Source of the DNA: Anaerolineales bacterium | GTDB taxonomy: Bacteria > Chloroflexota > Anaerolineae > Anaerolineales > Villigracilaceae | Direction: 5' to 3' | Assembly: GCA_016927315.1 (NCBI GenBank) | Contig: JAFGMV010000040.1 | Coordinates: 46,391-110,390 of the forward strand | Length of the DNA stretch: 64,000 nucleotides | Part shown: positions 26,901-36,600 of the stretch, piece after piece | How the letters are laid out: every line of letters starts with the position of its first letter | Position numbering within the stretch: the first letter of the stretch is position 1 | Program-made: the position numbers and the translations under genes | Notes under the pieces: generated by a model | The model's database searches: none | The model's input: the letters and a program-made list of their open reading frames with translations, nothing else | What the model was told of the DNA's origin: nothing

Positions 26901-29900
26901 TGGCGCGACTCGGATAACAGTGGCACGATTAATCCTCCGGACAATGCTGCCCCCGGTATTGCCGGGGTGAGAGTCAATTTATATCAGGATGTGGATAACA
27001 ATAATGTTCCCGATGGTGCTGATATCGCTTTTACAACTACGGATGCAGAAGGTTACTATCTTTTCAGTAATATCCCCTATGATTTGGGAAATATTAATAA
27101 TAACCGTTATATCATTGGCATCCCAGATACTAATTTCAACGCGGGGCAGCCATTGGAGAACCTGCGCAGCAGTACTGGCACACCTCCCTCTGCTACTTAT
27201 ACCAATCCGTCTTCAAGCGATATTGATGATACTGATAGTTCTGACGATGGAATCGATCCGGTTGCATCCGGTGACGAAGTATTTTGCGCAAGCTTTATCC
27301 TGCAGCCATCCTCTGAACCGGAAGACGAATCAGATCTTTCGAATAACAGTCTCGACGGACTGGCTGGGGCGCGACGCGGCGTTAACGGTGAGCGGGATGA
27401 AAATAGTGACCTGACCATTGATTTTGGCTTCTTTGGCGGAACCGATATCCCGTTCAGCATAGGAAATCACGTTTGGTATGATAATGGGGCCGGGGGGGGG
27501 ATTGTAAATGACGGGATTCGCCAGGTTAATGAACCGCCGGTGCCAGGGGTGGAGGTTCGGTTGTATCGGGATGGAAATGGGAATGACAATCCCGAAGTAT
27601 TTGAATATATTCGCAATGACATCACAGACGCCAATGGATTTTATTTGTTCGATAATCTGGATCCGGGACCTTACTTTGTTCAAATCCCGCCCAGTGAATT
27701 TGGTGTGGGCCAACCGTTAGCGGGTTGGTACAGCAGTCAACCCACTGGCACAGAAACCACTGGTGTTAATGGCGGCACGGCAACGGTAGATATTGACGGC
27801 GACGATAATGGAGTCAATACGAATTTCCCTGAAACGTATGGTGTTTACAGCGGCATTGTCATTCTTACCCGGGGCACAAATGAGCCGACAGGAGAAATTC
27901 ATCTTAGCAATGAACCTGATCCCGATGCCGATCCCCTGACGCCGAATCTTGGGGTTAATCCGACAGAATGGGATGGACCATTGTCTCGAGGACGTTACGG
28001 GGAGACGGATGAAAACAGCAATCTGACGATTGACTTCGGCTTCATCCCGCCGATGAGCCTGGGGAATCGTGTCTGGCTCGATGAAGGCGCCGGTACCCTG
28101 CCGTTCCGGACGGGATACAATAATGGTTTACAGGATGGGACAGAAGCAGGTGTCAGCGGCGTTCGTGTTGAACTCTGGCGAGATACAAACGGTACGTCTG
28201 GTATTCAAACCGGAACAGATACTTTGCTTCATACAACGACTACAGATGTAGATGGTTATTATCTCTTTGATCGTCTGCAGCCGGGTGATCATTATTATGT
28301 CCGTATTCCACCATGGAACTTCTCGGCTGATGGCCGGCCTTTGCGATACTATGTTAGCAGCTTTGACACCAACCAGGTGACTCCTCCCGCGGATGATACC
28401 GAAGATACTGATGATAACGGTATTGACGATGCCAATCCGGCCGCAAATGGCATCTTCAGCCCGCTAATCGTAATGAGCTATGGTACGGAGCCGTTGACGC
28501 CTGCTGATGAGACGGATATAAATAACAGTGGTGTGTATGGTCCCCAAAATGTTGGTAATTTTAACCAGGCAGATGCCAACAGCAACCTGACGATGGACTT
28601 TGGATTTATTCGTCCACCGCGCAGCCTGGGGAATTATCTCTGGCTGGATGAGAATAACAATGGTCAGGTCGATGCGGGCGAAAGCCCGGTCCCTGCCAAT
28701 GTGCGTGTTAGCCTGTATCTGGATGCTAATGGGGATAACCAGCCGGATGATCTTGGAGTGCCTGGTGATCGTACCGATGATTGGCTTGCTTATGATTTCA
28801 CCGATGCCAATGGTTATTACCTGTTCGATTTCTTGCCGCCGAACACTTATATTGTCGGTGTAGATCGTGAAAATTTCGCCCCCGGAGGCTTGCTGGAAGG
28901 GTATAACAGCAGCACTGGATATGTGGACAACGCTTCTAATGACCTGGACAGCCGCGATAATGGTGTAGACCGTTTGCAGCGTTGGGATCCAGTTGTCTCG
29001 CCGCATGGGGTACTTTCAACCCGTATTGATCTGACCACAACTCCGGTCAATGCCCCAACGGGAGAAGCAGGCAGCGGCAATACTGAAATTACCGCAGGCT
29101 TTAATCCGACTGCCGGTGATGGCGTAAATTCACGTGGACGCTATAACGAAACTGATGAAAACAGCGATCTTACCATTGATTTCGGTTTTTTCAGGCCAAT
29201 GAGTCTTGGGAACCGTGTCTTTATGGATGACGGTGTCGGTGGTGGGGGGGTCGATGACGGTATCATGAATGGTTTGGAAGTTGGCGTACCGAATGTACGG
29301 GTTGAACTTTATCGTGATGATGATGGTAATGGTACTCCCGATACCGGCGGTTATGTAGGTTTCGATGTTACTGATGCTGGTGGATTCTATCTGTTCGATA
29401 ATCTTGCTGAAGGTTCGTATGTTGTTTTAATACCTTCCGGTAATTTTACAACGAGCTTTGATCCTGACGGCGGCGGACCCTTACCGACTGGCGCCGGAGC
29501 TTTATTAGGCTTCAAGAACAGTACCCCGACAGCCATAGAGAATACTGGTTTGGCGGGTAATCCCTATCTTCCGGATACGGATCGTGATGATAATGGCGTG
29601 AACGATACTCGTCCTGATCTCAATGGGATTTACAGCGGCACGATTGCCCTGCAGCGTAACAATGAGCCGGCCGCCGAAAACGAACTTAGCGGGCAGGCTA
29701 ATCCGGGTTCTTCTACAAATACCGCATTTAATCCAACTGGTTGGGATGGTCCCAACTCTCGCGGACGCTGGGAAGAGAGTGATAACAACAGTAATTTAAC
29801 AGTTGACTTTGGATTTCTTGAATTTGTTGCTATCGGTAATGTTGTTTGGGATGACTCGGGAATTGGCAGTGGGGGTATTGCAAATAATGGAATTCAGGAT

Positions 29901-32531
29901 GGTACCGAACCTGGTATTTCTGACGTTGACCTACAACTTTATCATGTGGGAGACTCCCCCGGGATTGATACACCAGTTGCCATAACAACTACTGCAGCAA
30001 ATGGTTACTATGTTTTTGATAACCTGTTGCCTGGTAATTACTTCGTCCATATTCCGGTAGCAGAGTTCAATGGTACTGCGACTCTGGCCGGATATCACTC
30101 CAGTACAGGCAATGGCGCTGACGAGATAACAAATGAAAATGGTGATGAAAATGGTATTGACAGCGCAACGCCATGGACTACCGGTATAAACAGCACCAAT
30201 TACGATTTACAGCCCAATAGCGAGCAAACTGGAGAATCCCAACCCAATTATGTGGGATCATTGGACGATAATAATGTCAATTTTACTGCTGATTTTGGTT
30301 TCTATAACAATCCAATGGTTGATCTGGGAATTTCGAAAGACGATGGCAGTACTTTTTATATTCCTGGTATGACTTTAAACTATACCGTTATGGTGGTTAA
30401 TAACGGCCCGATAAACGTTGCCGGTTTAAACGTAAGTGATACACGTCCAGCACAGATTAGCTCTTGGAGTTGGGGTTGTACCTCCAGTGCTCCAGATCCG
30501 ACGCCGGCTACTTATGGATGTACTGCTGATGCTACTAACCCGGCGACTTTTACGGACACACTCGATTTACCCGTTGGTGCAAGTGTTACTTATGCGGTCA
30601 CTGCTACAGTTGGCGCTGCTGCCGCTGGCGATCTTGATAACACCGCCAGTGTTCAACCTCCTGTTGGATATACTGATATTAATGTTACCGATAACACTGA
30701 TACTGACACTGATCTCCCGGCTGAATTAACAGTTACCAAGGATGATGGTGTTACGATTGTGGCGCCTGCATCTATTCTTACCTATAGCATTCTGGTAGAA
30801 AATACGGGTTCGGTCGATTTAACGGATATTACAATTACGGATACCTTACCGGCAGATGTTAGCTATCAGTCTGCTACCATAGTACCAGATCATATCGCTG
30901 GCGGTGTGTTGACCTGGAACGGGAGAAGTCTTCTTGTTGGGGATTCTATTACTATAGATGTGACGGTTCAGGTTAGCGATACCCCAACCGGTGGGAGTAT
31001 TACAAATAGTGTTACTGCAACAGATGGTAACACTAACACAACTTCTACGGATGATGATACAGACAATGTTGCAGTTACCAACACGAAAGCCCTGATTGAT
31101 ACAAATGTTGCAGGCAGTACTACACCGCAGGTTTTCATTGGTGAAGTCTTGACATATCAGATTAACTTAACAGTACCCGTAGGGTCAATGAACGGGCTTC
31201 GGGCACTGGATGTTCTGGATGGAGGGTTAGCGTTTGACGAATGTTTGGTTGTTACGGTTTCTAATAACAATCCAATTGAATTCAATACCAACTTGCCAGG
31301 TGGTTTTTCAGATGCTTGTCCGGCGGCTATTGGTGATCCGAATGTAACGAACAGTGGGCATAATGTAATCTTTGATTTTGGTAACGTACGAAACAACAGC
31401 GGCAGTGAACAAACCATCACAGTGGAATATACCGTTGATGTTTTGGATATCGTTTCCAACACGAATGGCGTGACGGGTGTTAACAATCTGGTTACCTGGA
31501 CTTGGGATGGTGGTTCACTTGAAGGGTCGGCTCTCGAAGTAGAGATTGTTGAACCTGATATTTCTATTGTAAAAGAAGCAAATCCAGCTACTTCATTGTT
31601 GGGCAGTACAATTACTTTTACAATAGAGCTAGAGCACACAGGAATCAGTACGGCAGATGCATATGATATGGTTGTTACAGACCAATTGCCAAGCGGCCTG
31701 GGTTATATAGGGAATATCACAGTTACAGGTCTTGCTTACGATCGCACCAATTTCGATTTAGCAACGTCTACACTCACGTTTGAATGGGATACTTTTCCAT
31801 TATTAGCGGTTTCAACGATTACCTTTGATGCCATATTTATTGGACCGTCACCTGTATATAACGAAGCCAGTGTAGCCTGGACAAGCGTTCCTTCTAATCC
31901 GGGTGTCCAATCTGATTACAACCCTGATTCGACGGAACGCTTTTACGATCCGTTAAATCCCGCTGGTGTGAATGATTATGGTATATCATCCAGAATTCGT
32001 ATTTCGGTTCCTCGCTTCCCGAGTACAGGTTATCCTCCCGGTCTCGTAACTCATTTGCCTGAACAGCCAGAAAGCCAGTTATATACCGATTTGGGTGATT
32101 TGTGGCTCGAAATTCCTGAGTTGAATGTCCAGGTTTCCATCGTGGGTGTACCGTTGAGTGGAAATGGTTGGAATTTGAAATGGCTTGCTAACCAGGCTGG
32201 CTGGATGGAAGGAACTGCCTATCCGACCTGGGCAGGTAATTCGGGGATCACAGCTCATGTATATACTGCGGATGGCGAACCCGGCCCATTTGTTGATCTG
32301 CATACCTTGAGCTGGGGTGACAAGGTGATTGTCCATGCCTTTGGACAGAAATATATTTATGAAGTGCGAAGTACTGTTAATGTCAGATCAGATCGAGCCG
32401 CCGGTTTGCCTCACGAAGATTACCCGTGGTTAACCCTGATCACCTGTCAGGGATACAATGAATATAGGGACGAATACATTTATCGGGTGCTTGTACGAGC
32501 AGTACAGGTAGCTGTAGAAGCAGACGATTGA
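23928..32531 (+). CDS. Giant SdrD/DUF11-repeat surface protein ending in a sortase domain
   Basis: A 2,867-residue exported protein. ATG 23928 follows GGGAGCGG. Signal peptide at about 20-41 (LFTIFMLLFSVLSQIPVLPV, cleavage near VKAQG). In order: DUF11-like modules (about 45-980), six SdrD B-like repeats beginning SVGNRVW, SIGNHVW, SLGNRVW, SLGNYLW, SLGNRVF and AIGNVVW (about 986-2125), DUF11-like modules (about 2130-2660), then FPSTG (2697-2701) and a sortase domain. The sortase has His2777 (ITAHVY), Cys2840 (TLITC) and Arg2853 (YRVLVRA), so the catalytic triad is complete. Inference: the enzyme could process its own FPSTG motif or a partner's. A G9 run lies in the gene at 27492-27500. By eye the gene is more A+T-rich than the first giant gene. 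Confidence 0.9.
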   Translation: MLKVFKSFLKWGSPTPVRLFTIFMLLFSVLSQIPVLPVKAQGTPLILTKEIEGGVTTAQVGDVIRYRIRFECSSLLEPCGELEITDVLEPGLIYLPPPQSSVPSGFSINYNSGSRTITITKDDNNLLDGSQYDAVIAVQVDYDLRPLPATINNEINGRIYPPSATGWQIAVPDSAPPIDIGVVNPYWDMEKTLVSPQINPTVDTDVTYRLQLCPGTPPPNEGNVPLEDITITDTLPAGATFISASNGGDGLTTPGTVTWPVIPGPVYPPNCVTRYVTILYDGGTFSVGESVTNTASADGVYTDPDEHIIGPVGIDTEPIIHPIDPVFEVPTYGKNDGGDPIGIDGTGRFIISLNTNATNYPSDELVLIDNLPPELEVTSVTSGEWDASFDYVRAYVEYSTDYGNSYTPFPGQPVSYDTNASYTAPVANITNVRWRFEYDSDGALPFDLATTKPGLPYTWQYTTSPQIRVTPRAVATTADDGPPATVMPAAVAGSTYNNCLQVSRINSAGTPITDPCDNETMTVEGGFVSLRPFKTEQPGTGWDDLDDPLINTFTADGSLLPGDTLRYTITVLVTERSSEPLIDPTILDTLPPDLIFVRNGTARLDGTPLAIQPVFSQPAADQLMWEFTGLSVDPLPLNDRQLTMEFFARVPRGQAPGTYTNNLYTVTDSVDAYCEIGTQVEDQANGDVDGDGDITDPACLYPDTYIVVRSAALRGEKWIRSNDALNNEVVDSTTFLPDPTCPDGGPIGLAGGGGNLFTRYPCISQAYPEGMLSPGQLVPPSSSLTLDDFEYNLRIFNDGNVDMLSYTLYDILPYVGDTGSGGTLSGDNRLSEFRPTLRGPVEFISGPGTLSAGDFTIEYNDTTNPCRPEVFNLPAGDLEPAGCDNTWTTTWSTSARSYRIRLNSGSYVPPATASAELRFGVPMYIPADAPVLGVFDADDAQSLEIAWNSFSHVGSYDSDPNPPVVVQDLLASEPRKVGITIPEVMSVGNRVWRDSDNSGTINPPDNAAPGIAGVRVNLYQDVDNNNVPDGADIAFTTTDAEGYYLFSNIPYDLGNINNNRYIIGIPDTNFNAGQPLENLRSSTGTPPSATYTNPSSSDIDDTDSSDDGIDPVASGDEVFCASFILQPSSEPEDESDLSNNSLDGLAGARRGVNGERDENSDLTIDFGFFGGTDIPFSIGNHVWYDNGAGGGIVNDGIRQVNEPPVPGVEVRLYRDGNGNDNPEVFEYIRNDITDANGFYLFDNLDPGPYFVQIPPSEFGVGQPLAGWYSSQPTGTETTGVNGGTATVDIDGDDNGVNTNFPETYGVYSGIVILTRGTNEPTGEIHLSNEPDPDADPLTPNLGVNPTEWDGPLSRGRYGETDENSNLTIDFGFIPPMSLGNRVWLDEGAGTLPFRTGYNNGLQDGTEAGVSGVRVELWRDTNGTSGIQTGTDTLLHTTTTDVDGYYLFDRLQPGDHYYVRIPPWNFSADGRPLRYYVSSFDTNQVTPPADDTEDTDDNGIDDANPAANGIFSPLIVMSYGTEPLTPADETDINNSGVYGPQNVGNFNQADANSNLTMDFGFIRPPRSLGNYLWLDENNNGQVDAGESPVPANVRVSLYLDANGDNQPDDLGVPGDRTDDWLAYDFTDANGYYLFDFLPPNTYIVGVDRENFAPGGLLEGYNSSTGYVDNASNDLDSRDNGVDRLQRWDPVVSPHGVLSTRIDLTTTPVNAPTGEAGSGNTEITAGFNPTAGDGVNSRGRYNETDENSDLTIDFGFFRPMSLGNRVFMDDGVGGGGVDDGIMNGLEVGVPNVRVELYRDDDGNGTPDTGGYVGFDVTDAGGFYLFDNLAEGSYVVLIPSGNFTTSFDPDGGGPLPTGAGALLGFKNSTPTAIENTGLAGNPYLPDTDRDDNGVNDTRPDLNGIYSGTIALQRNNEPAAENELSGQANPGSSTNTAFNPTGWDGPNSRGRWEESDNNSNLTVDFGFLEFVAIGNVVWDDSGIGSGGIANNGIQDGTEPGISDVDLQLYHVGDSPGIDTPVAITTTAANGYYVFDNLLPGNYFVHIPVAEFNGTATLAGYHSSTGNGADEITNENGDENGIDSATPWTTGINSTNYDLQPNSEQTGESQPNYVGSLDDNNVNFTADFGFYNNPMVDLGISKDDGSTFYIPGMTLNYTVMVVNNGPINVAGLNVSDTRPAQISSWSWGCTSSAPDPTPATYGCTADATNPATFTDTLDLPVGASVTYAVTATVGAAAAGDLDNTASVQPPVGYTDINVTDNTDTDTDLPAELTVTKDDGVTIVAPASILTYSILVENTGSVDLTDITITDTLPADVSYQSATIVPDHIAGGVLTWNGRSLLVGDSITIDVTVQVSDTPTGGSITNSVTATDGNTNTTSTDDDTDNVAVTNTKALIDTNVAGSTTPQVFIGEVLTYQINLTVPVGSMNGLRALDVLDGGLAFDECLVVTVSNNNPIEFNTNLPGGFSDACPAAIGDPNVTNSGHNVIFDFGNVRNNSGSEQTITVEYTVDVLDIVSNTNGVTGVNNLVTWTWDGGSLEGSALEVEIVEPDISIVKEANPATSLLGSTITFTIELEHTGISTADAYDMVVTDQLPSGLGYIGNITVTGLAYDRTNFDLATSTLTFEWDTFPLLAVSTITFDAIFIGPSPVYNEASVAWTSVPSNPGVQSDYNPDSTERFYDPLNPAGVNDYGISSRIRISVPRFPSTGYPPGLVTHLPEQPESQLYTDLGDLWLEIPELNVQVSIVGVPLSGNGWNLKWLANQAGWMEGTAYPTWAGNSGITAHVYTADGEPGPFVDLHTLSWGDKVIVHAFGQKYIYEVRSTVNVRSDRAAGLPHEDYPWLTLITCQGYNEYRDEYIYRVLVRAVQVAVEADD

Positions 32532-32564
32532 CTAGTTAACGCTGAAGAGTGACTGGAGTAGAAA

Positions 32565-32603
32565 ACAGGAAAGTGGAATGAAACGATCATTCCACTTTCC
32601 TGT
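32565..32603 (+). terminator. Terminator hairpin after the sortase-adhesin gene
   Basis: Perfect 16-bp stem ACAGGAAAGTGGAATG (32565-32580) / CATTCCACTTTCCTGT (32588-32603) with a 7-nt loop, 34 nt after the stop codon. No long T tract follows (AAAAACT). Confidence 0.7.
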
Positions 32604-32629
32604 AAAAACTATGTTGGTAAGATAGCTTT

Positions 32630-32661
32630 GTGAAAATCCGGAGAGGATCCGGATTTGTTCA
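32630..32661. other. Second hairpin downstream of the sortase-adhesin gene
   Basis: AAATCCGGA (32634-32642) and TCCGGATTT (32648-32656) form a perfect stem over GAGGA; flanking GTGA and TCAC extend it with one mismatch. With the preceding hairpin it insulates the adhesin gene from the partner-switching operon. Confidence 0.55.
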
Positions 32662-32742
32662 CTCATATCAATCTGACAATTGATTAAGTATTGTCGACTT
32701 GATACCGACAGTTATTATCTGAAAGCTCATAGCAGATACTCG

Positions 32743-32751
32743 TGATATAAT
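32743..32751 (+). promoter_or_regulatory. Extended -10 promoter for the partner-switching operon
   Basis: TGATATAAT, a perfect TGn-TATAAT extended -10, 37 nt before the STAS start. No clear -35 at 17 bp, as is usual for extended -10 promoters. Initiation near 32758 would leave a leader of about 30 nt containing GGAGG. Confidence 0.55.
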
Positions 32752-32788
32752 TTTTTAAATTACGCTTGTAAGCCTGATTGGAGGAAAC

Positions 32789-33124
32789 ATGGAATACTCA
32801 ACAAAACAATTCAAGCGCTGTGATTTAATATCTGTCTCTGGTCGAGTTGACAGCTCAACCTCGGCCAGTTTTTCAGAGGCAATTGATGCTTCAATGAATA
32901 ATGGACAGTATAAGATCGTTCTTGATTTAGGTGGTGTGGAGTTCATGTCAAGTGCAGGGTTCAGGGCTTTGTTGGGCGGGCAGCGTACATGTAAACGATA
33001 CAATCGCGGCGAAATTGTCCTGTCGAATGTTCCTGATCGTGTTAAAGAAGCCCTTGATCTGGCTGGATTTTTGGCTTTGTTTAAATTATTCGAAGACGAA
33101 ACTTCGGCCGTAGGTTTTTTCTAG
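32789..33124 (+). CDS. Anti-sigma factor antagonist, STAS domain (RsbV/SpoIIAA type)
   Basis: A 111-residue single STAS domain. In partner switching it binds and inactivates an anti-sigma kinase when unphosphorylated. The conserved phosphorylation site is visible in EFMSSAGFRALL (the second Ser, about residue 56). ATG 32789 follows GGAGG. The next gene is its kinase and the third the phosphatase, so all three parts of the switch are in one operon. A hairpin in the 72-nt gap after it (TGCCGCC 33152-33158 / GGCGGCA 33177-33183) could reduce read-through. Confidence 0.92.
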   Translation: MEYSTKQFKRCDLISVSGRVDSSTSASFSEAIDASMNNGQYKIVLDLGGVEFMSSAGFRALLGGQRTCKRYNRGEIVLSNVPDRVKEALDLAGFLALFKLFEDETSAVGFF

Positions 33125-33196
33125 GTTTCGGATTCGTAACGGGTGAATGGGTGCCGCCAGCGGCGAATGGCTGTTGGGCGGCATTTCTTATTCTGA

Positions 33197-33613
33197 ATGC
33201 GTACTTCTATTTTTTCTGCGCGTTTTGTAAACCTCGATAGTATTCGTGACTTTGTCGGGCAGGCGGCAGTCGATGCTGGTCTGGATGAGAGACAAGTGTA
33301 CGCGGTCCAGCTCTCAACCGATGAAGCCTGTACGAATGTTATTGAGCATGCTTATGGGGGAGAGTGTGACGATCCGATTGAAGTCACTTGTAATGTTCAT
33401 TATGGAGGTTTGACCGTCATTATCAGGGACCATGGTCGGGTATTTGACCCTGGTTCGGTGCCAGAACCAGACTTAAAAGCAGGTTTAGCAGAACGGGGTA
33501 TTGGCGGATTGGGAGTTTACCTGATCCGGAAGATGATGGATAAGATTGAGTTCGAATCATCACCTCAAAACGGGAATGTGTTGACGATGGTGAAATACAG
33601 GCAAGGCAACTGA
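33197..33613 (+). CDS. Anti-sigma factor serine kinase (RsbW/SpoIIAB type)
   Basis: A 138-residue GHKL ATPase. Visible motifs: the N-box STDEACTNVIEHAYG (about 35-49), the D-box DHGRVFDP, and the G-box RGIGGLGVYLI near residue 101. It would phosphorylate the STAS protein just upstream and bind a sigma factor or another partner; no sigma gene lies nearby. The stop codon overlaps the ATG of the phosphatase by one base (TGATG), showing translational coupling. The ribosome site upstream of ATG 33197 is weak. Confidence 0.92.
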   Translation: MRTSIFSARFVNLDSIRDFVGQAAVDAGLDERQVYAVQLSTDEACTNVIEHAYGGECDDPIEVTCNVHYGGLTVIIRDHGRVFDPGSVPEPDLKAGLAERGIGGLGVYLIRKMMDKIEFESSPQNGNVLTMVKYRQGN

Positions 33614-36600
33614 TGGGCCCGACAACAGTTTCTTCAAGTTCTGCTGATTGGCGCAACCTGACCAGCCTGGGCGAACAGTTAGCGAGTACGACTTCATTGA
33701 CTGCCCAACGGGACCGCATCATCAAGATGGTTGGCCGACTGATTGAAGGGGAAGTCGATATTTGGTTGAAAGAATCCCTGTTCAGGTTGCCAGATTGGGG
33801 GGACACATCCCTGTTTCCTCCAGAACCTCCAGCGAATGGAATGCATGAAGCGTATAAAAAGAAGAAAATTTATGTTGGTGCAGTGAAAGAGGAGCAAGGT
33901 CTCTGCATTTCAGTGCCGCTGGTGGAGCAGGGAATTGTTATGGGGGTTATCAGGGTGCAGCGCTCTGACCGCTTTGAGTTCAGTCAGGAAGAACTCGAAC
34001 TCCTGGAAGTGGTCTCCAGTATTATTGCAATCAGCCTGACCGCCTCACATCGCACGGCAGTTGAGTATTTTCATACCCAACAACTGCAATTGGTAAGGAA
34101 AGTCGGAGCCCAGATTGCGAATGTTCTGGATGTGGATGAGTTGTCCTGGCAGGTTACTAAGTTAATTCAAGAAACGTTTCACTATTATTATGTGGCAGTT
34201 TTTACAAAATCACAGGATGGAACAGTTTTACACTTTCGCTCCAGTGCAAGCATTAACAGGCAGGACAAACCCAAAATCGAATTTTCAAAAGATATTCAGA
34301 TTGGAAACGGCCTGATCGGGACGGTTGCAGAAACGGGAGAAGAAATTGTATGTGCGGATGTTAATAACGAACCGCGCTTTGCTTATATTGAGAGTTTGCC
34401 GGGCACTCAATCTGAAGTGGTATTGCCGTTAAAAATCGAAGACCGGATGTTAGGCGTATTGGACGTCCAGAGTGACCAACTGAATGCCTTTCATCCGAAT
34501 GACTTGCTGATTCTGAGAGCACTGGCCGATAATATTGCTATTGCTGTAGAAGGCGCCCGTCTCTATGGAGACCTGAGGTTGCGGGCTGATCAACTTGAAG
34601 TGATTGCTGATGTGAATAAACTTCTGACGGCAACACTTGAACTTCGCCAGCAAATGCAACTAGTCGCTGATTTGATCCAATCCTGTTTTGGCCATCGTTT
34701 TGTTCATTTGTTTACAGTTCACCACAACAGGCGCAGGATTATTTTGGAAGCCGGAAGTGGAGAGTACACCCAATCGTTGCAGGAATTCTCAATGGATCTT
34801 AATCAGCCGGAGGGAATAATCCCATGGGTAGCGCGTAACGCGAAAACGGTCTTGGCGAATGATGTCTCCAAAGAACCTCGTTACCGGATTTCATCCCAGA
34901 CTCCTGAGATAACACGTTCGGAATTAACAGTGCCGCTGGTATTTGATGATGTGGTTGTCGGGGTTTTGGATTTACAAAGTGAACGTCTGGGCGCCTTTAG
35001 TGATGATGACCGTCTGGCTTTTGAAGCACTGGCAGATAGTATCGCGGCGGCAATTCATAATGCCGATCTGTACAGTTCTGAACAATGGCGGCGTCAGGTT
35101 GCAGATAGCCTGCGTGAGGTTGCTGTTCTACTTTCAGAAAACGCAGGCGTGGAAGATGTTTTAGAAGTGATCCTGACTGAATTGGAGCGCAACCTTCCCA
35201 GTGAGGTGGCAGTTGTATGGCTGCTGGAAGAAGGCGAGCTATATCCTGCGGCTGTACATGGCTGCGACCCGGCCTTTCTGATCCAGGCCCGCAGGGATTC
35301 ACTGGACGCTTCATTGGTACTGGCAAGTGCTTTATTGGGAAGTCAGCCTTTAATACGGAAACCAGAGGATGCAATGGATCCTGCCGGGGTGGCTGTTGGT
35401 TTTAAGCCCGATTATTCCTCTATTGCAGCCCCCCTTCGAATCGGAGAAGATGCCCTGGGTGTTCTAACGCTGGCGCATTCAACTTCAGGCCGTTATGGTC
35501 ACGAAGCACAGGCCATGACTACCACTTTTGCCGGTTATGCCGCAGTGGCGATTGAGAACGCCCGTTTGTATGATGCTGCCCAGGAGCAGGCTTATGCATC
35601 TGCAGCATTGCTGCAAGTTGCCCAGGCGGTTGTCACCTTGAATGAGTTGGATGAAATTCTTGGGTCTATTGTTCGCATTATGCCGATCCTGGTAGGGATA
35701 AGCCGCGTGGCCATATATTTATGGGATCCGGAAACCGAATTGTTCAAGTTGTCTGATGGTTTCGGGTTTCCAAAAGATGCAAACGATGCCCACTCGTACT
35801 CCGGCGACGATTTCCCGATTTTGAAGGCAGCCAAACAGTCAAACAGCCTGGTCGTGAGTGAGTTACAGCCGGACCAGGAACCAACCTCCTGGCCGGATAT
35901 CATACCAATTCCGCAGGATGTGGGTGATCATTTATTTCAAAGTGAAGCGAGTCTTCTTTTTTCGGTACCCTTATCCATCAAGGGGGACTTGTACGGGGTT
36001 ATGCTGGTTCAGGAAGCTTGTGGTGGTCGGCGTTTTAGAAATCGGCGGCTGGAGATTGTGACCGGTATCGCCCAGCAGGCTGCCCTGGCGATACAAAATG
36101 ATCGCTTACAGGCAGAAAAGGTGATTCGGGAGCGGCTTGAATATGAAGTACTCATGGCGCGCCAGATCCAGGAGACTTTTATTCCTGATCACCTGCCTGT
36201 CATTCGGGGGTGGGAACTGGCAGCCCGCTGGCGGCCCGCCCGGCAGGTTGGTGGAGATTTTTATGATGTGATTGAACTGCCTGAACAGAAATTGGGTCTT
36301 TTCATCGCTGATGTTGCAGACAAAGGGATGCCGGCTGCCTTGTTTATGGCCTTGACGCGCACGCTTGTACGCGCGGCTGTCTTGCAAAATGATTCCCCCG
36401 CCAAAGCCTTACAGCAGGTTAATGATCTTTTGATGCCTGATACCGAACAGGGCATGTTTGTTACGGCAGTATATGCTGTCCTGGATTTGAAATCCGGTGA
36501 GGTGGTGTACGCGAACGCCGGTCATAACCCTCCGCTGTGGGTCAAGTGTGGTACGGGTGAGTTCAAGCGTCTTACCAGAACCGGGATGGCCTTGGGCGCC

